A DNA stretch of 60,348 nucleotides from Ardenticatenaceae bacterium (GTDB lineage: Bacteria; Chloroflexota; Anaerolineae; Promineifilales; Promineifilaceae): the NCBI GenBank assembly GCA_011525915.1, contig WYBM01000014.1, positions 1-60,348 of the forward strand, written 5' to 3'. Within the stretch, counting starts at the first letter, position 1, and every line of letters starts with the position of its first letter. A model generated the notes under the pieces. The model made no database searches. It saw only the letters and a program-made list of their open reading frames with translations, and had not been told where the DNA came from. The position numbers and the translations under genes are program-made. Shown here piece by piece: positions 43,031 to 51,203 of this stretch.

Positions 43031-45184
43031 TTAGGGTTTGAACGCTTCGGCCGTGACCAGCTTGCCCATTTTATGATATTCCCGTTGAGCAGCGTGCTGC
43101 AAATGGGCCATTGTTACCACACCACCGTCGGCGGCAGCCCGGAAGGCGGCGGCCAGGGCAATGTTGCGGATGTTGCCCCCAGCCAGCTGCACTCGTTCCG
43201 CCAGGAAAGCCAGGTCAACATCGTCACCGCGGGGTGTAGCCACCGGCCAGATTTGCTGCCAGATGCGGCGGCGCTGAGCTACGTCCGGGAAAGGGAACTC
43301 TATAATAAAATGCATCCGCCGCATAAACGCCTCATCCATATTTTTGCGCAGATTGGTGGCCAAAATAGTGACCCCTTCATACACTTCCATACGCTGCAGC
43401 AGGTAACTGATTTCCAGGTTAGCGTAACGATCATGGGCATCGTGTACCTCTGTACGCTTGCCAAAGAGGGCATCGGCTTCATCAAAAAAGAGGATGGCAT
43501 TGCTTGTCTCCGCCTCAGCAAAAATGCGGGCCAGGTTCTTTTCCGTCTCGCCAATAAATTTACTGACAATGGTGGCCAGGTCAATTTTATACAGGTCCAA
43601 CCCCAACGTCCCGGCGATAATGTCCGCCGCCATGGTCTTGCCTGTGCCCGGCGGGCCGGTGAACAGCACATGCAGCCCTTTGCCCAGCGCCAGCTTCTGG
43701 CCAAAGCCCCAGCCCTCATACACCTGCACGCGGTGCGTGACCTGATCACACAATTCGCGCAGTTGGGCCAGGCGTTCCGCCGGCAGCACAATGTCTGCCC
43801 AGGTGTAATGTGGCTCTATTTTTTGAGCGAGCTGGGCTAGATTCTGGTTAGAGTGCAGGCGGCAGGCAGCGTGCAGATCGGCCATGGTGGGTTGGGGGTT
43901 GTCTGGCTGCTGCCACCGGGCCTGGTTCCCGGCCGAGGCGGCCGCGGCCTGAATTTGGGCCGGGCTCAGGCGGAACTTATGGGCCAGGTCGGTCAGATCA
44001 AGCGTGGTCCTGGGCAGGGCTTCCTGCCAGCAGGTTAACCGTTCGGCCGCGGTAGGCAGGGTAAAAGGGATACGAATAAAGGGATGCGGCAGGGGGTGCG
44101 CCGGTTCCCACACGGCCGTGCCCGCCAGAATAGTCAGGCCGGGTTGGGCCGCCAGCACATCCAACAAAGCCTGCCGCTGATAATGCTTGTCTTCAGCCAG
44201 CAAGGCATCAAACCCTTGCCAGTAGAGTACGGCCGTTTGCAGCCGCGCTTCGCGGACCGCCAGACGCACCAGTAAAGGGAATGATTCCGCCGGGACGGCT
44301 GCCAGCCGTTCACCATTCATGACAAGTAACGGCTGGCCCAGGTGATGGCTGAGGGCGCTGGCCGTGGCCTCCCGGCCTACACCGCTGTCACCGTGAAAAT
44401 ACAAAACCAGGTTGCTGTATGCCTGCGTCACCACCTGCAGCCGCCTGTCCAGGGGTTGATCTGGCATGGCTGGGGTACGCACCAGGCGGGCATAGGGTCG
44501 CAAACGGACGTCTATGGCATCTGCCTCCAGTAAATAATCCACAATACGCTCGTCCAGCTTCAGCGAAAGGCTCAGCCAGGGTGGCTGCGGCGTGGTCGTT
44601 TCGTTAAACAGTTCCAACAGGTGGTAGCGGCGCAAAGGGGCATCTGGCCCTAAACAGGCACGGGCAGCTATTTTCGCCGCTGCGTCCGGGCAAAGCAGGT
44701 TAAACAACAGATCCAGGCTGGGATGTTTACGGGTGATGTCATCCTGCAGGTAAGCGTAAATGCGGCTGTAAGCTACGTCAATCTCTGGGGCCAGGCAAAT
44801 GAGTATGGCGTCCATCTCCCACTGGCTCAGGGAAAAGCATGTGGCCAGGCTGGCCAGGCGCAGGGGAATGCCTTGTTGGGCAGCCAGGGTCTGGCGCTGA
44901 TAGCTGACGGCCGTCAATGCTTCCAGGGCAGCTTGCACAGCAGCGGCCGTCTCTGCCGCTAAGGGTACGCTTAACCACAAAGGCAAACCAACGGCCTTGT
45001 CTAGCAGCTTATCCACTTCCTCATCAGAGATGTAAAAAGCAGGCAAACCGTCAGGCTCTGGCTGCAGTTGGCGGGCGCGCCACACCTGCACACGCAGCAA
45101 AACATCCAGGCGGGTGAGCTCTGCCAGGATGTGCGCCTGCGAATGGGGAAAAGGAGTTACTTCCGCCGATTCAGCCATAGGCAA
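43031..45184 (-). CDS. eCIS-associated AAA+ ATPase
   Basis: A 717-residue protein. The N-terminal half is a degenerate ATPase-like region (YFHGDSGVGREATASAL). The C-terminal half is a full AAA+ module: GPPGTGKTMAADIIAG (about 511), Walker B ILFFDEADALFG (about 568), sensor 1 ILATNLRKNMDEAF and the arginine finger in MRRMHFIIEFPFPD. This two-part plan is that of the AAA proteins encoded in contractile injection loci (Afp15-like), which probably remodel or load particles. The ATG overlaps the end of the preceding small gene by 28 bp. Cargo genes follow on the same strand. Confidence 0.83.
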   Translation of the reverse strand: MPMAESAEVTPFPHSQAHILAELTRLDVLLRVQVWRARQLQPEPDGLPAFYISDEEVDKLLDKAVGLPLWLSVPLAAETAAAVQAALEALTAVSYQRQTLAAQQGIPLRLASLATCFSLSQWEMDAILICLAPEIDVAYSRIYAYLQDDITRKHPSLDLLFNLLCPDAAAKIAARACLGPDAPLRRYHLLELFNETTTPQPPWLSLSLKLDERIVDYLLEADAIDVRLRPYARLVRTPAMPDQPLDRRLQVVTQAYSNLVLYFHGDSGVGREATASALSHHLGQPLLVMNGERLAAVPAESFPLLVRLAVREARLQTAVLYWQGFDALLAEDKHYQRQALLDVLAAQPGLTILAGTAVWEPAHPLPHPFIRIPFTLPTAAERLTCWQEALPRTTLDLTDLAHKFRLSPAQIQAAAASAGNQARWQQPDNPQPTMADLHAACRLHSNQNLAQLAQKIEPHYTWADIVLPAERLAQLRELCDQVTHRVQVYEGWGFGQKLALGKGLHVLFTGPPGTGKTMAADIIAGTLGLDLYKIDLATIVSKFIGETEKNLARIFAEAETSNAILFFDEADALFGKRTEVHDAHDRYANLEISYLLQRMEVYEGVTILATNLRKNMDEAFMRRMHFIIEFPFPDVAQRRRIWQQIWPVATPRGDDVDLAFLAERVQLAGGNIRNIALAAAFRAAADGGVVTMAHLQHAAQREYHKMGKLVTAEAFKP

Positions 45185-45438
45185 ATGCGTTCTAACAGCG
45201 GCGTCTGAATGCCCAACCCGGCCAGATAGGGCACCACAAACACCAAAATTTCGCTAAGATTGGCCACGTAACGGCGCTGACCACTGGCCACATGTGTGAT
45301 ATGCCCGCGCCAGACCGGGTGCGCCGTTTCCTCTGGTGTCTCTTCCAGCCAGATCTTTACCACAAATGAATGGGTGTTGGGCTCGATAAACGGCCGTGAC
45401 ATCTCACCATTTTCGGCCAACCCTTTTTCGTCTTGCGC
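45157..45438 (-). CDS. Small conserved protein of the injection-type operon
   Basis: About 93 residues from ATG 45438; GTG 45462 would add eight. It reads HSFVVKIWLEETPEE, VWRGHITHVASGQRRYV and LSEILVFVVPYLAGLG. The HITHV-SG-RRYV pattern is familiar from small cyanobacterial and Chloroflexota proteins next to eCIS genes; the role is unknown. A second frame from ATG 45632 reads into this region from upstream (MCRPNLPKDY ... GGLSSLLMDVLCFTWPWLW) and looks partly coding, so the true gene may be longer with a frameshift near 45460. Confidence 0.6.
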   Translation of the reverse strand, partial: AQDEKGLAENGEMSRPFIEPNTHSFVVKIWLEETPEETAHPVWRGHITHVASGQRRYVANLSEILVFVVPYLAGLGIQTPLLERICLWLNRRK

Positions 45439-45618
45439 CATAACCAGGGCCAGGTAAAACACAAAACATCCATCAGCAGGGAAGATAACCCACCCATCAC
45501 CTCTGATGTTTTATGTTTTTTATGCCTGGCACTATACCTGAAGTCAGTCTGTTGTACCGTCTTTTCCAGCGTCTGCTGCAGCGTCTTTCGTTTTGCCACA
45601 GTGTAGTCTTTGGGTAAA

Positions 45619-46533
45619 TTAGGGCGACACATTCAGCCGCTGGATGAGCATTTTCACTTCCTGCTCTAAAACAGCCAGGTGTGATTGCAGTTGCTTCAGT
45701 TCGGCTACGACCTGCGACGTGGGTATAGCTGGGTTGTCTGGCATGAGCCCCTGGCGTAGTTCACGAGGTTCCACGGCCGTAATCTGATCAGCGCGGATCT
45801 GCTCATAGAGGGTCAGGGTACGTTGGGCTGGTTTGACGTTTAACTCTTCAACCAGGGCGGCAGCACACTGGTCAAACTGACGCAGCGCCGCGCTGCGGTT
45901 CCCGGCCAGGTAATAGAGGCGCATCAACAAACGATGGGTGCGCTCTCTGGCCCGATCATAATGCAGCACGCGCATGCCATACTCCACACCATTTTCATAG
46001 TGACGCCGGGCAATACACGCATCCATCAGCTTTTCCAACAAAGCCAGGGCTATCGATTGGAAACGTTCGCGTTCAATGATACACCAATCCTGGTACCATC
46101 CCGTCAGCAATTCACCCTGGTACATGTCGACAGCTTTTTGGGCAACCTGCACCTGCGCTGAGCTTAACAACTGGCCAGGCGTGTCACACACGGCCGTAAA
46201 CGCCTGTTCCACCTCATGCACATCCAACCAAATCTCTGTTTCCAGGTTGATGTGGACCCAGTTTCTGTCCAGCAGCAGCAGAGGCACCGAGGAGGGGGGA
46301 TCATCCACGGCCGTTTGCAACTGCCAAAGCGTCTGCCGTAAATACTTTTTCGAACGTGCAGGCATGGCATCCCCCCATAATTGTTCAGCTAGATGGTCTC
46401 TATCGTGCGGCCGACGGCGGTTGAGCAGCAGATAAAAAAACAGCTCCTGCACCTTCATGGGTAGTAAGACCACGCTGCGATCAACACCTTGTACCTGTGG
46501 TTTGCCCAAAAGCCTGACTTGTAGCCTGCCCAT
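45619..46533 (-). CDS. BTAD (SARP-type) transcriptional regulator
   Basis: A 304-residue protein. Residues 1-95 form an OmpR-like winged helix (LQVRLLGKPQV, HDRDHLAEQLWGD, KKYLRQTLWQLQ). Residues about 105-245 are the bacterial transcriptional activation domain (DVHEVEQAF, YQGELLTGWYQDWCIIERER, GMRVLHYDRARERTHRLLM). The tail is coiled-coil-like (ELKQLQSHLAVLEQEVKMLI). GGAGGC lies 6 bp before the ATG. It stands first in the DUF4157/AAA operon and probably controls it. Confidence 0.85.
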   Translation of the reverse strand: MGRLQVRLLGKPQVQGVDRSVVLLPMKVQELFFYLLLNRRRPHDRDHLAEQLWGDAMPARSKKYLRQTLWQLQTAVDDPPSSVPLLLLDRNWVHINLETEIWLDVHEVEQAFTAVCDTPGQLLSSAQVQVAQKAVDMYQGELLTGWYQDWCIIERERFQSIALALLEKLMDACIARRHYENGVEYGMRVLHYDRARERTHRLLMRLYYLAGNRSAALRQFDQCAAALVEELNVKPAQRTLTLYEQIRADQITAVEPRELRQGLMPDNPAIPTSQVVAELKQLQSHLAVLEQEVKMLIQRLNVSP

Positions 46534-46726
46534 TGCCGCCTCCAGCCCCCCGGATATAAGGTTTTATAACTTCTGGTAATGGTTTGTTGATATATGAGTT
46601 GTTGGTCAACTCTATTATGAACCAATACCCGGCCGATGGCAATGGAAAAACACTTTTCCACATTGGCTTCCTGGCCACTTTGCGTTATAAAGCAGTGCCT
46701 TTAACTCACATTATTGGAGGAACAGT

Positions 46727-47308
46727 ATGGCTGAAATGATTGAACAAGCGCGTATTTGCTGGTTCGCCATCCCTGACGAAGCAGATTTAGATGAGGATTT
46801 GCAGAAGCTGTTTGCCAAAGCACGGGAGAAGATTGGCTTTGTGCCCAATGTTTTTGTGGTTTATACCGTGCGGCCCGCCCACTTCCGTCCCTGGTTTAAC
46901 CATTTTCGTGAATTGATGCAGGGTGACTCTGACCTATCACCGGCGCAGCGGGAGATGATCAGTGTGGTTGTTTCTGCGGAAAACCACTGCCTCTATTGCC
47001 TGGTAAGCCACGGCGCTGATCTGCGTGCCGCCCTGGAAGACCCCATTCTTGGTGACCGCATCACTCTGGATTATCGCCGCGCCGGTCTGGATGAGAAGAA
47101 CCGGGCCATGCTTGATTACGCTGTCAAGATCACCAACGCCCCCGTCACCTGCGGTGAAGCGGACATTGAGCATTTACGTCATTTGGGTTTTTCTGATGAA
47201 GCCATCTTTGACATCGCTGAAATCGCCGCCATGTACAACTTCACCAACCGCCTGGCTTCGGCCACCGGCATGATGCCCAACCGGGAATATCATGCGCTGG
47301 CTCGTTAG
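46727..47308 (+). CDS. Peroxidase-related / carboxymuconolactone decarboxylase-family (AhpD-like) protein
   Basis: A 193-residue protein. The catalytic pocket is ENHCLYCLVSHGADLR, with the CxxC and following His of AhpD-like enzymes. The N-terminal part (EKIGFVPNVFVVYTVRPAH) and EMISVVVSAEN match the uncharacterised peroxidase-related subfamily. It probably reduces peroxides using a dithiol partner. GGAGGA lies 8 bp before the ATG. It is divergent from the BTAD gene with a 193-bp gap. Confidence 0.88.
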   Translation: MAEMIEQARICWFAIPDEADLDEDLQKLFAKAREKIGFVPNVFVVYTVRPAHFRPWFNHFRELMQGDSDLSPAQREMISVVVSAENHCLYCLVSHGADLRAALEDPILGDRITLDYRRAGLDEKNRAMLDYAVKITNAPVTCGEADIEHLRHLGFSDEAIFDIAEIAAMYNFTNRLASATGMMPNREYHALAR

Positions 47309-47480
47309 GCGCGCACATACCAGCAACGGCCGTTTCACCCTCTGCTCTCTAATGGACACCTACCTCGCTGAAAAACACCTTATTGTCTGCAGCGTCTACC
47401 GGCGGGCCAACCGCTTTTAACTGCCCGCACAATGGCAGCGCTTAAGCAGAGCGGCCGTTCTATCTTATCTGCATGCCTCA

Positions 47481-47510
47481 TTGAACATCGGCCCCACTTT
47501 GTGCTATGCT
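47481..47510 (+). promoter_or_regulatory. Promoter of the TPR-histidine kinase gene
   Basis: TTGAAC (47481-47486), an 18-bp spacer and TATGCT (47505-47510), 27 bp before the ATG at 47538. Both boxes are near consensus. Confidence 0.5.
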
Positions 47511-47537
47511 CTTTGTCGGGTTTGAAAAAGGCAAACA

Positions 47538-49421
47538 ATGAGTGCAGACAAACATCCCATCCATATACCGTCACAGACAACGGTGATTGATGACCTTAAC
47601 CAGCAGGCCTGGGAGCTGCGTATCGCCGATGTTCACCAGGCAGTTTATCTGGCAGAACAGGCCCAAGCAGCCGCCATAAAGACTGGCTACCAGCCAGGGC
47701 AGGCCCAAAGCGGGCACATTTTAGGTCATTGTCACTTCCGCATGGGTGACTATGAACAAGCCCAGTCGCTGACCCTGGCCGCTCAGGCGCTGTTTCAGTC
47801 GCTGGGGGATTTTGTAGGGCAATCTGACGCGCTGAATACATTGGGCAATATCCACTCGGGTTTAGGAGACCATCATGGTGCGTATGAATATTACCTGCAA
47901 AGCCTGAAACTGCGGCAGGAAGCCGGCCATAAACAGGCAGAAGCGGCCTCCTGGAACAATATCGGCAACGTTCATTTTCATCTGGCTGACTATGAGAATG
48001 CCCTGGCCAGCCATCAGAAAAGCCTGGCCATTAAACAAGAGATTGATGATCAGTCTGGGGTAGCCACCTCATTGAACAATATCGGTAATGTCTATAAAGC
48101 ATCAGGGGATTTCCAAAACGCTCAAAAGCATTATACCCAAAGCCTGGCTATCTTCCGCGTCATTGGCAATCAATATGGGGAAGCGGGAGCGCTGAGCAAC
48201 CTGGGAGCCATCTACAAAGAGATGGGAGACGCCACCGCAGCCCTGGCTCACCACCATCAGAGCCTGCAAATTGAGCAAGCCATCGGCAACAAACTTGGCC
48301 ACGCAGAAAGCCTGCTGCAACTGGGCCAACTTTACACAGCCTACCCTGACCTGCCACCATTGCCCATGCATGACGGTTCTACCACCATGGCTATGGCTTG
48401 TGTCCAGCAGGCATTGGCCATGGCCACGGAACTCAACACCACAGAGCTTCTCTACCAGGTCAACCTGACATTATCACAACTTTATGAACAGCAGGGTGAT
48501 TTTTCCCGCGCGCTGGCACACTACCAGGCTTTTCACACGGCTGCGCGGCAAGTCTTTGACGAAGAACGGGCTGACCATACCCGGAAGCTGCAAATTATGC
48601 ATCAGGTAGAAACATCAAAAAAGGAAGCGGAGCTGGAACATGCACGGGCAGAGTTGTTCCGTCTGCAAACGATTGAACTGGCACAAGCTCTGACAAAAAT
48701 TGAAGAACAACGCCGCCTGGCGGAAGAAGCAAACCGCTTTAAAACAAAACTACTCTCCATTGCCGCACATGATCTCAAGAATCCGCTGGGAGCCATCTAC
48801 GCCAATGCCGGCCTGATTCTCACGCTCTTACCTGAAGAGGATTCACTTTTTAGTTATGTCAAAGATATTGAGATCAGCACCCAGCGGATGCAGAGGTTGA
48901 TTGAAGAGTTACTGGATTCAACCAGCATCGAAAGCGGCCAGCTAAAGCTGCACCTGGAGCCAATAGACCTGGCCGTGTTAGCACAAGAGGTGCTTGACAG
49001 TCACCAACGAACCGCACAACACAAAGGGCAATCACTGCAGTTAGAGGCAGAGACTGAATGTTTTGTTAGAGCCGACAAAGCACGGTTGTGGCAGGTGTTG
49101 GAAAATTTGGTGAGCAACGCCATCAAATACTCACCATTGGGAAAACCTATTTGGGTGTCTGTGTATCAAGAAAACGAGCGTGTTTGCCTAAGCGTCAAAG
49201 ACGAAGGGCCTGGGTTGACCCTGGATGATCAGAAACAATTATTCAGCAGCTTCGGCCGTTTGTCTGCCCAGCCTACCGGCGGTGAAAGTGCCACAGGGTT
49301 TGGGCTCTCCATTGTCAAACAGCTTGTAGAGCTGCAGGAAGGGAAGGTATGGGCCGAAAGTAAGGGGCCGGAAACTGGCAGCACGTTTTTTGTGCAAATG
49401 CCCGCCTTAGGGCGGCCCTGA
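47538..49421 (+). CDS. Cytoplasmic TPR histidine kinase
   Basis: A 627-residue protein without a membrane segment. Residues about 50-330 are six or more TPRs (ALNTLGNIHSGLGDHHGAYEYY, LNNIGNVYKASGDFQNAQKHY). A coiled coil (about 350-395; KKEAELEHARAEL) leads to HisKA with the phospho-His in SIAAHDLKNPLGAI (about 410) and an HATPase with LENLVSNAIKYS, DEGPGL and GFGLSIVKQL. The TPR part probably senses protein partners. No receiver is fused and no regulator is adjacent, so it is an orphan. The receiver at 30408 is one possible partner by elimination only. Confidence 0.88.
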   Translation: MSADKHPIHIPSQTTVIDDLNQQAWELRIADVHQAVYLAEQAQAAAIKTGYQPGQAQSGHILGHCHFRMGDYEQAQSLTLAAQALFQSLGDFVGQSDALNTLGNIHSGLGDHHGAYEYYLQSLKLRQEAGHKQAEAASWNNIGNVHFHLADYENALASHQKSLAIKQEIDDQSGVATSLNNIGNVYKASGDFQNAQKHYTQSLAIFRVIGNQYGEAGALSNLGAIYKEMGDATAALAHHHQSLQIEQAIGNKLGHAESLLQLGQLYTAYPDLPPLPMHDGSTTMAMACVQQALAMATELNTTELLYQVNLTLSQLYEQQGDFSRALAHYQAFHTAARQVFDEERADHTRKLQIMHQVETSKKEAELEHARAELFRLQTIELAQALTKIEEQRRLAEEANRFKTKLLSIAAHDLKNPLGAIYANAGLILTLLPEEDSLFSYVKDIEISTQRMQRLIEELLDSTSIESGQLKLHLEPIDLAVLAQEVLDSHQRTAQHKGQSLQLEAETECFVRADKARLWQVLENLVSNAIKYSPLGKPIWVSVYQENERVCLSVKDEGPGLTLDDQKQLFSSFGRLSAQPTGGESATGFGLSIVKQLVELQEGKVWAESKGPETGSTFFVQMPALGRP

Positions 49422-49474
49422 GGCGGGCGGCCCGCCTTGGGGTGTGAATATTCCTGACAACAAGTATTGTCAGG
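49421..49474. terminator. Two adjacent hairpins between convergent genes
   Basis: AGGCGGG / CCCGCCT (49421-49437, loop CGG) begins at the kinase stop codon. CCTGACAA / TTGTCAGG (49453-49474, loop CAAGTA) overlaps the stop of the LytM gene. Each would end one of the convergent transcripts. Confidence 0.6.
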
Positions 49475-51203
49475 GCTGAGAAAAAAGCGCAGACACTAAC
49501 TCGCGCACTTCCACTGGCCGCAGATACTGCCCCAGGTAATGATCGCCCCACCAAAGTTCAAAGTGAAGGTGAGCATCTTCCGTGGGACCTTTGACGGCAG
49601 CAGGGGAGCCTGTGTTGCCAATATGGCCGATGAGCTGCCCAGCGTCTACGGCCGTACCCACCATGATCTCCTCCTGAATAGCACTCAGATGAGCGTACCG
49701 GGCCACCGTACCATCTGGGTGTGCAATCCATACCTGCATGCCCCGGTAAAAATCCAGGTCTTCTTCCGTTGAGTAGCCTCGCGCCTTTAACGCTTCTCGC
49801 CGCTGGTTAAACGACTGCTCATCCGGCAATTCATACGCATGTGTGGCCCGTATGACCACACCGGCCGCCGCCGCCCACACGGGTGTGCCTGCCCCCCAGT
49901 AAAAATCCACCCCTTCATGCACCCCCAGCCGATAGTGACGCGGCGCGCCTGGCATCTGCAATTCACGCCCGCCCAACTGAGAGCCCTGCACCGGCACCTT
50001 AAACGGGCCTAACGCGGCCCAGACCGCCGGGTCATGCGGCGGCGTGCCGGCAAATACCGGTCCACCAGGGATCGTTTGCCAACGCGCGGGCTCATTCACA
50101 AAGTAAAGCTGTTCTCGCCCGGCCAGAATGAGCCGCTGGCCATCACTCCAAAAGGCGCTGACAGGCGGCGGCTGCACCACGCGCTGTAGGGCGCCCGTTT
50201 TAGGGTCCAGCACAAGCAGCCGTCTACCGTCACGATCCAAAATGTAAACGGCCGTGTCTGTGGCCACAATCTGCCGGGCCTGGGCTATCTTAACATCGGG
50301 TTGGAACGTGCTCACCAGGGCGGTGTCAGCATACACCGGTATGGTGACAGTAAGGGCATTTTGCACCATCACATACGTCCGGTCGTTAACTACACTTACG
50401 TCCACCGGGGTACTCCCTTCCGGGAGCAGCCAGAAGCGGTCGTCGCGTCCCCCACCAAAGTGCAAGGCAAAGTTATAACTTGGCTCCACCAACACCCGGT
50501 CAGCCAGGGCCACATAATAATGGCTTGAGGTGTCACCAATGGGGCGATTATACCGGGCCAGCGACCACGTTTGCTGTGCCGGGTCATAGTGATAGACATC
50601 TCCCGCCCGTTCCAACACAAACAGGCCGTCAGCAGTTGCTGTCAGGTCCAGCGGTTCAATGACAGGCACACCTTCAACCCTATCACCCGGTGCCAGCAGC
50701 AGTGTCGGCGAGGTAGGCGCGGCCAGGTTCAATGCCAGCACCCTACCACCATCCAACAAATAGGCCGTGTTCGCGGCCACTTCCAGGGCAATAGGATGCA
50801 GGAAACTGCCCGGCGCATACCGCCAGATACCGGTATTGGCAGTACTCAAGAGCAGGTATTCCCCTCTGGCCGCCTGCGCGGCTTTAAACATATCCAGGTT
50901 GCGGGGGTTGTCTAACTGCGGCAGCGGCGGTGTGGCCGTGGGCACGGCCGTGGCGGTGGGCGGCGGTGCAGGGGTGAAAGGAGGGGTAAGCTCAGGTGAA
51001 AGGGTTAACGGGCGCACTGTCTGGGTGGGCACGGCCGTGGCTGTGGCCGCCAGAAGCACTGGCGGGGCGGCAGCCGGGGTCTGGGTACAGGCCACCAACA
51101 AGGCAGTGGCCGCCAGCCACCAACACCCGAACACCAATGTCTGGGCCATGCTGACCAAGCCGAACACAAGTTGCCCTAAGCGATAGGGTCCACGGCCGTT
51201 CAT
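49470..51203 (-). CDS. Lipoprotein with C-terminal M23 (LytM) peptidase domain
   Basis: About 577 residues from ATG 51203, with GGAG 6 bp upstream. The signal ends in a lipobox (ALLVAC), so it is probably membrane-anchored outside the cell. Residues about 80-400 have a Thr-Pro-rich linker and beta-propeller-like strands (YLLDGGRVLALN, VYILDRDGRRLLVLD). The M23 domain has HEGVDFYWGAGTPVWAAAAG (HxxxD), YAHLSAI and the HLHFELWW HxH, the full zinc set. M23 enzymes cut peptidoglycan cross-links. The start codon overlaps the upstream stop as ATGA, so it is translationally coupled to the UnbV gene. Confidence 0.85.
   Translation of the reverse strand: MNGRGPYRLGQLVFGLVSMAQTLVFGCWWLAATALLVACTQTPAAAPPVLLAATATAVPTQTVRPLTLSPELTPPFTPAPPPTATAVPTATPPLPQLDNPRNLDMFKAAQAARGEYLLLSTANTGIWRYAPGSFLHPIALEVAANTAYLLDGGRVLALNLAAPTSPTLLLAPGDRVEGVPVIEPLDLTATADGLFVLERAGDVYHYDPAQQTWSLARYNRPIGDTSSHYYVALADRVLVEPSYNFALHFGGGRDDRFWLLPEGSTPVDVSVVNDRTYVMVQNALTVTIPVYADTALVSTFQPDVKIAQARQIVATDTAVYILDRDGRRLLVLDPKTGALQRVVQPPPVSAFWSDGQRLILAGREQLYFVNEPARWQTIPGGPVFAGTPPHDPAVWAALGPFKVPVQGSQLGGRELQMPGAPRHYRLGVHEGVDFYWGAGTPVWAAAAGVVIRATHAYELPDEQSFNQRREALKARGYSTEEDLDFYRGMQVWIAHPDGTVARYAHLSAIQEEIMVGTAVDAGQLIGHIGNTGSPAAVKGPTEDAHLHFELWWGDHYLGQYLRPVEVRELVSALFSQP

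Noticed and set aside
42776..43840. Plus-strand frame of 354 codons across the cargo and AAA genes
   Set aside because: It spans two well-supported minus-strand genes in antisense and its translation resembles no known protein.
39667..46533. Tail sheath, tube, baseplate or spike genes of a contractile system
   Set aside because: I looked for them on both strands through the whole window and found none; only cargo, ATPase and regulator are present.
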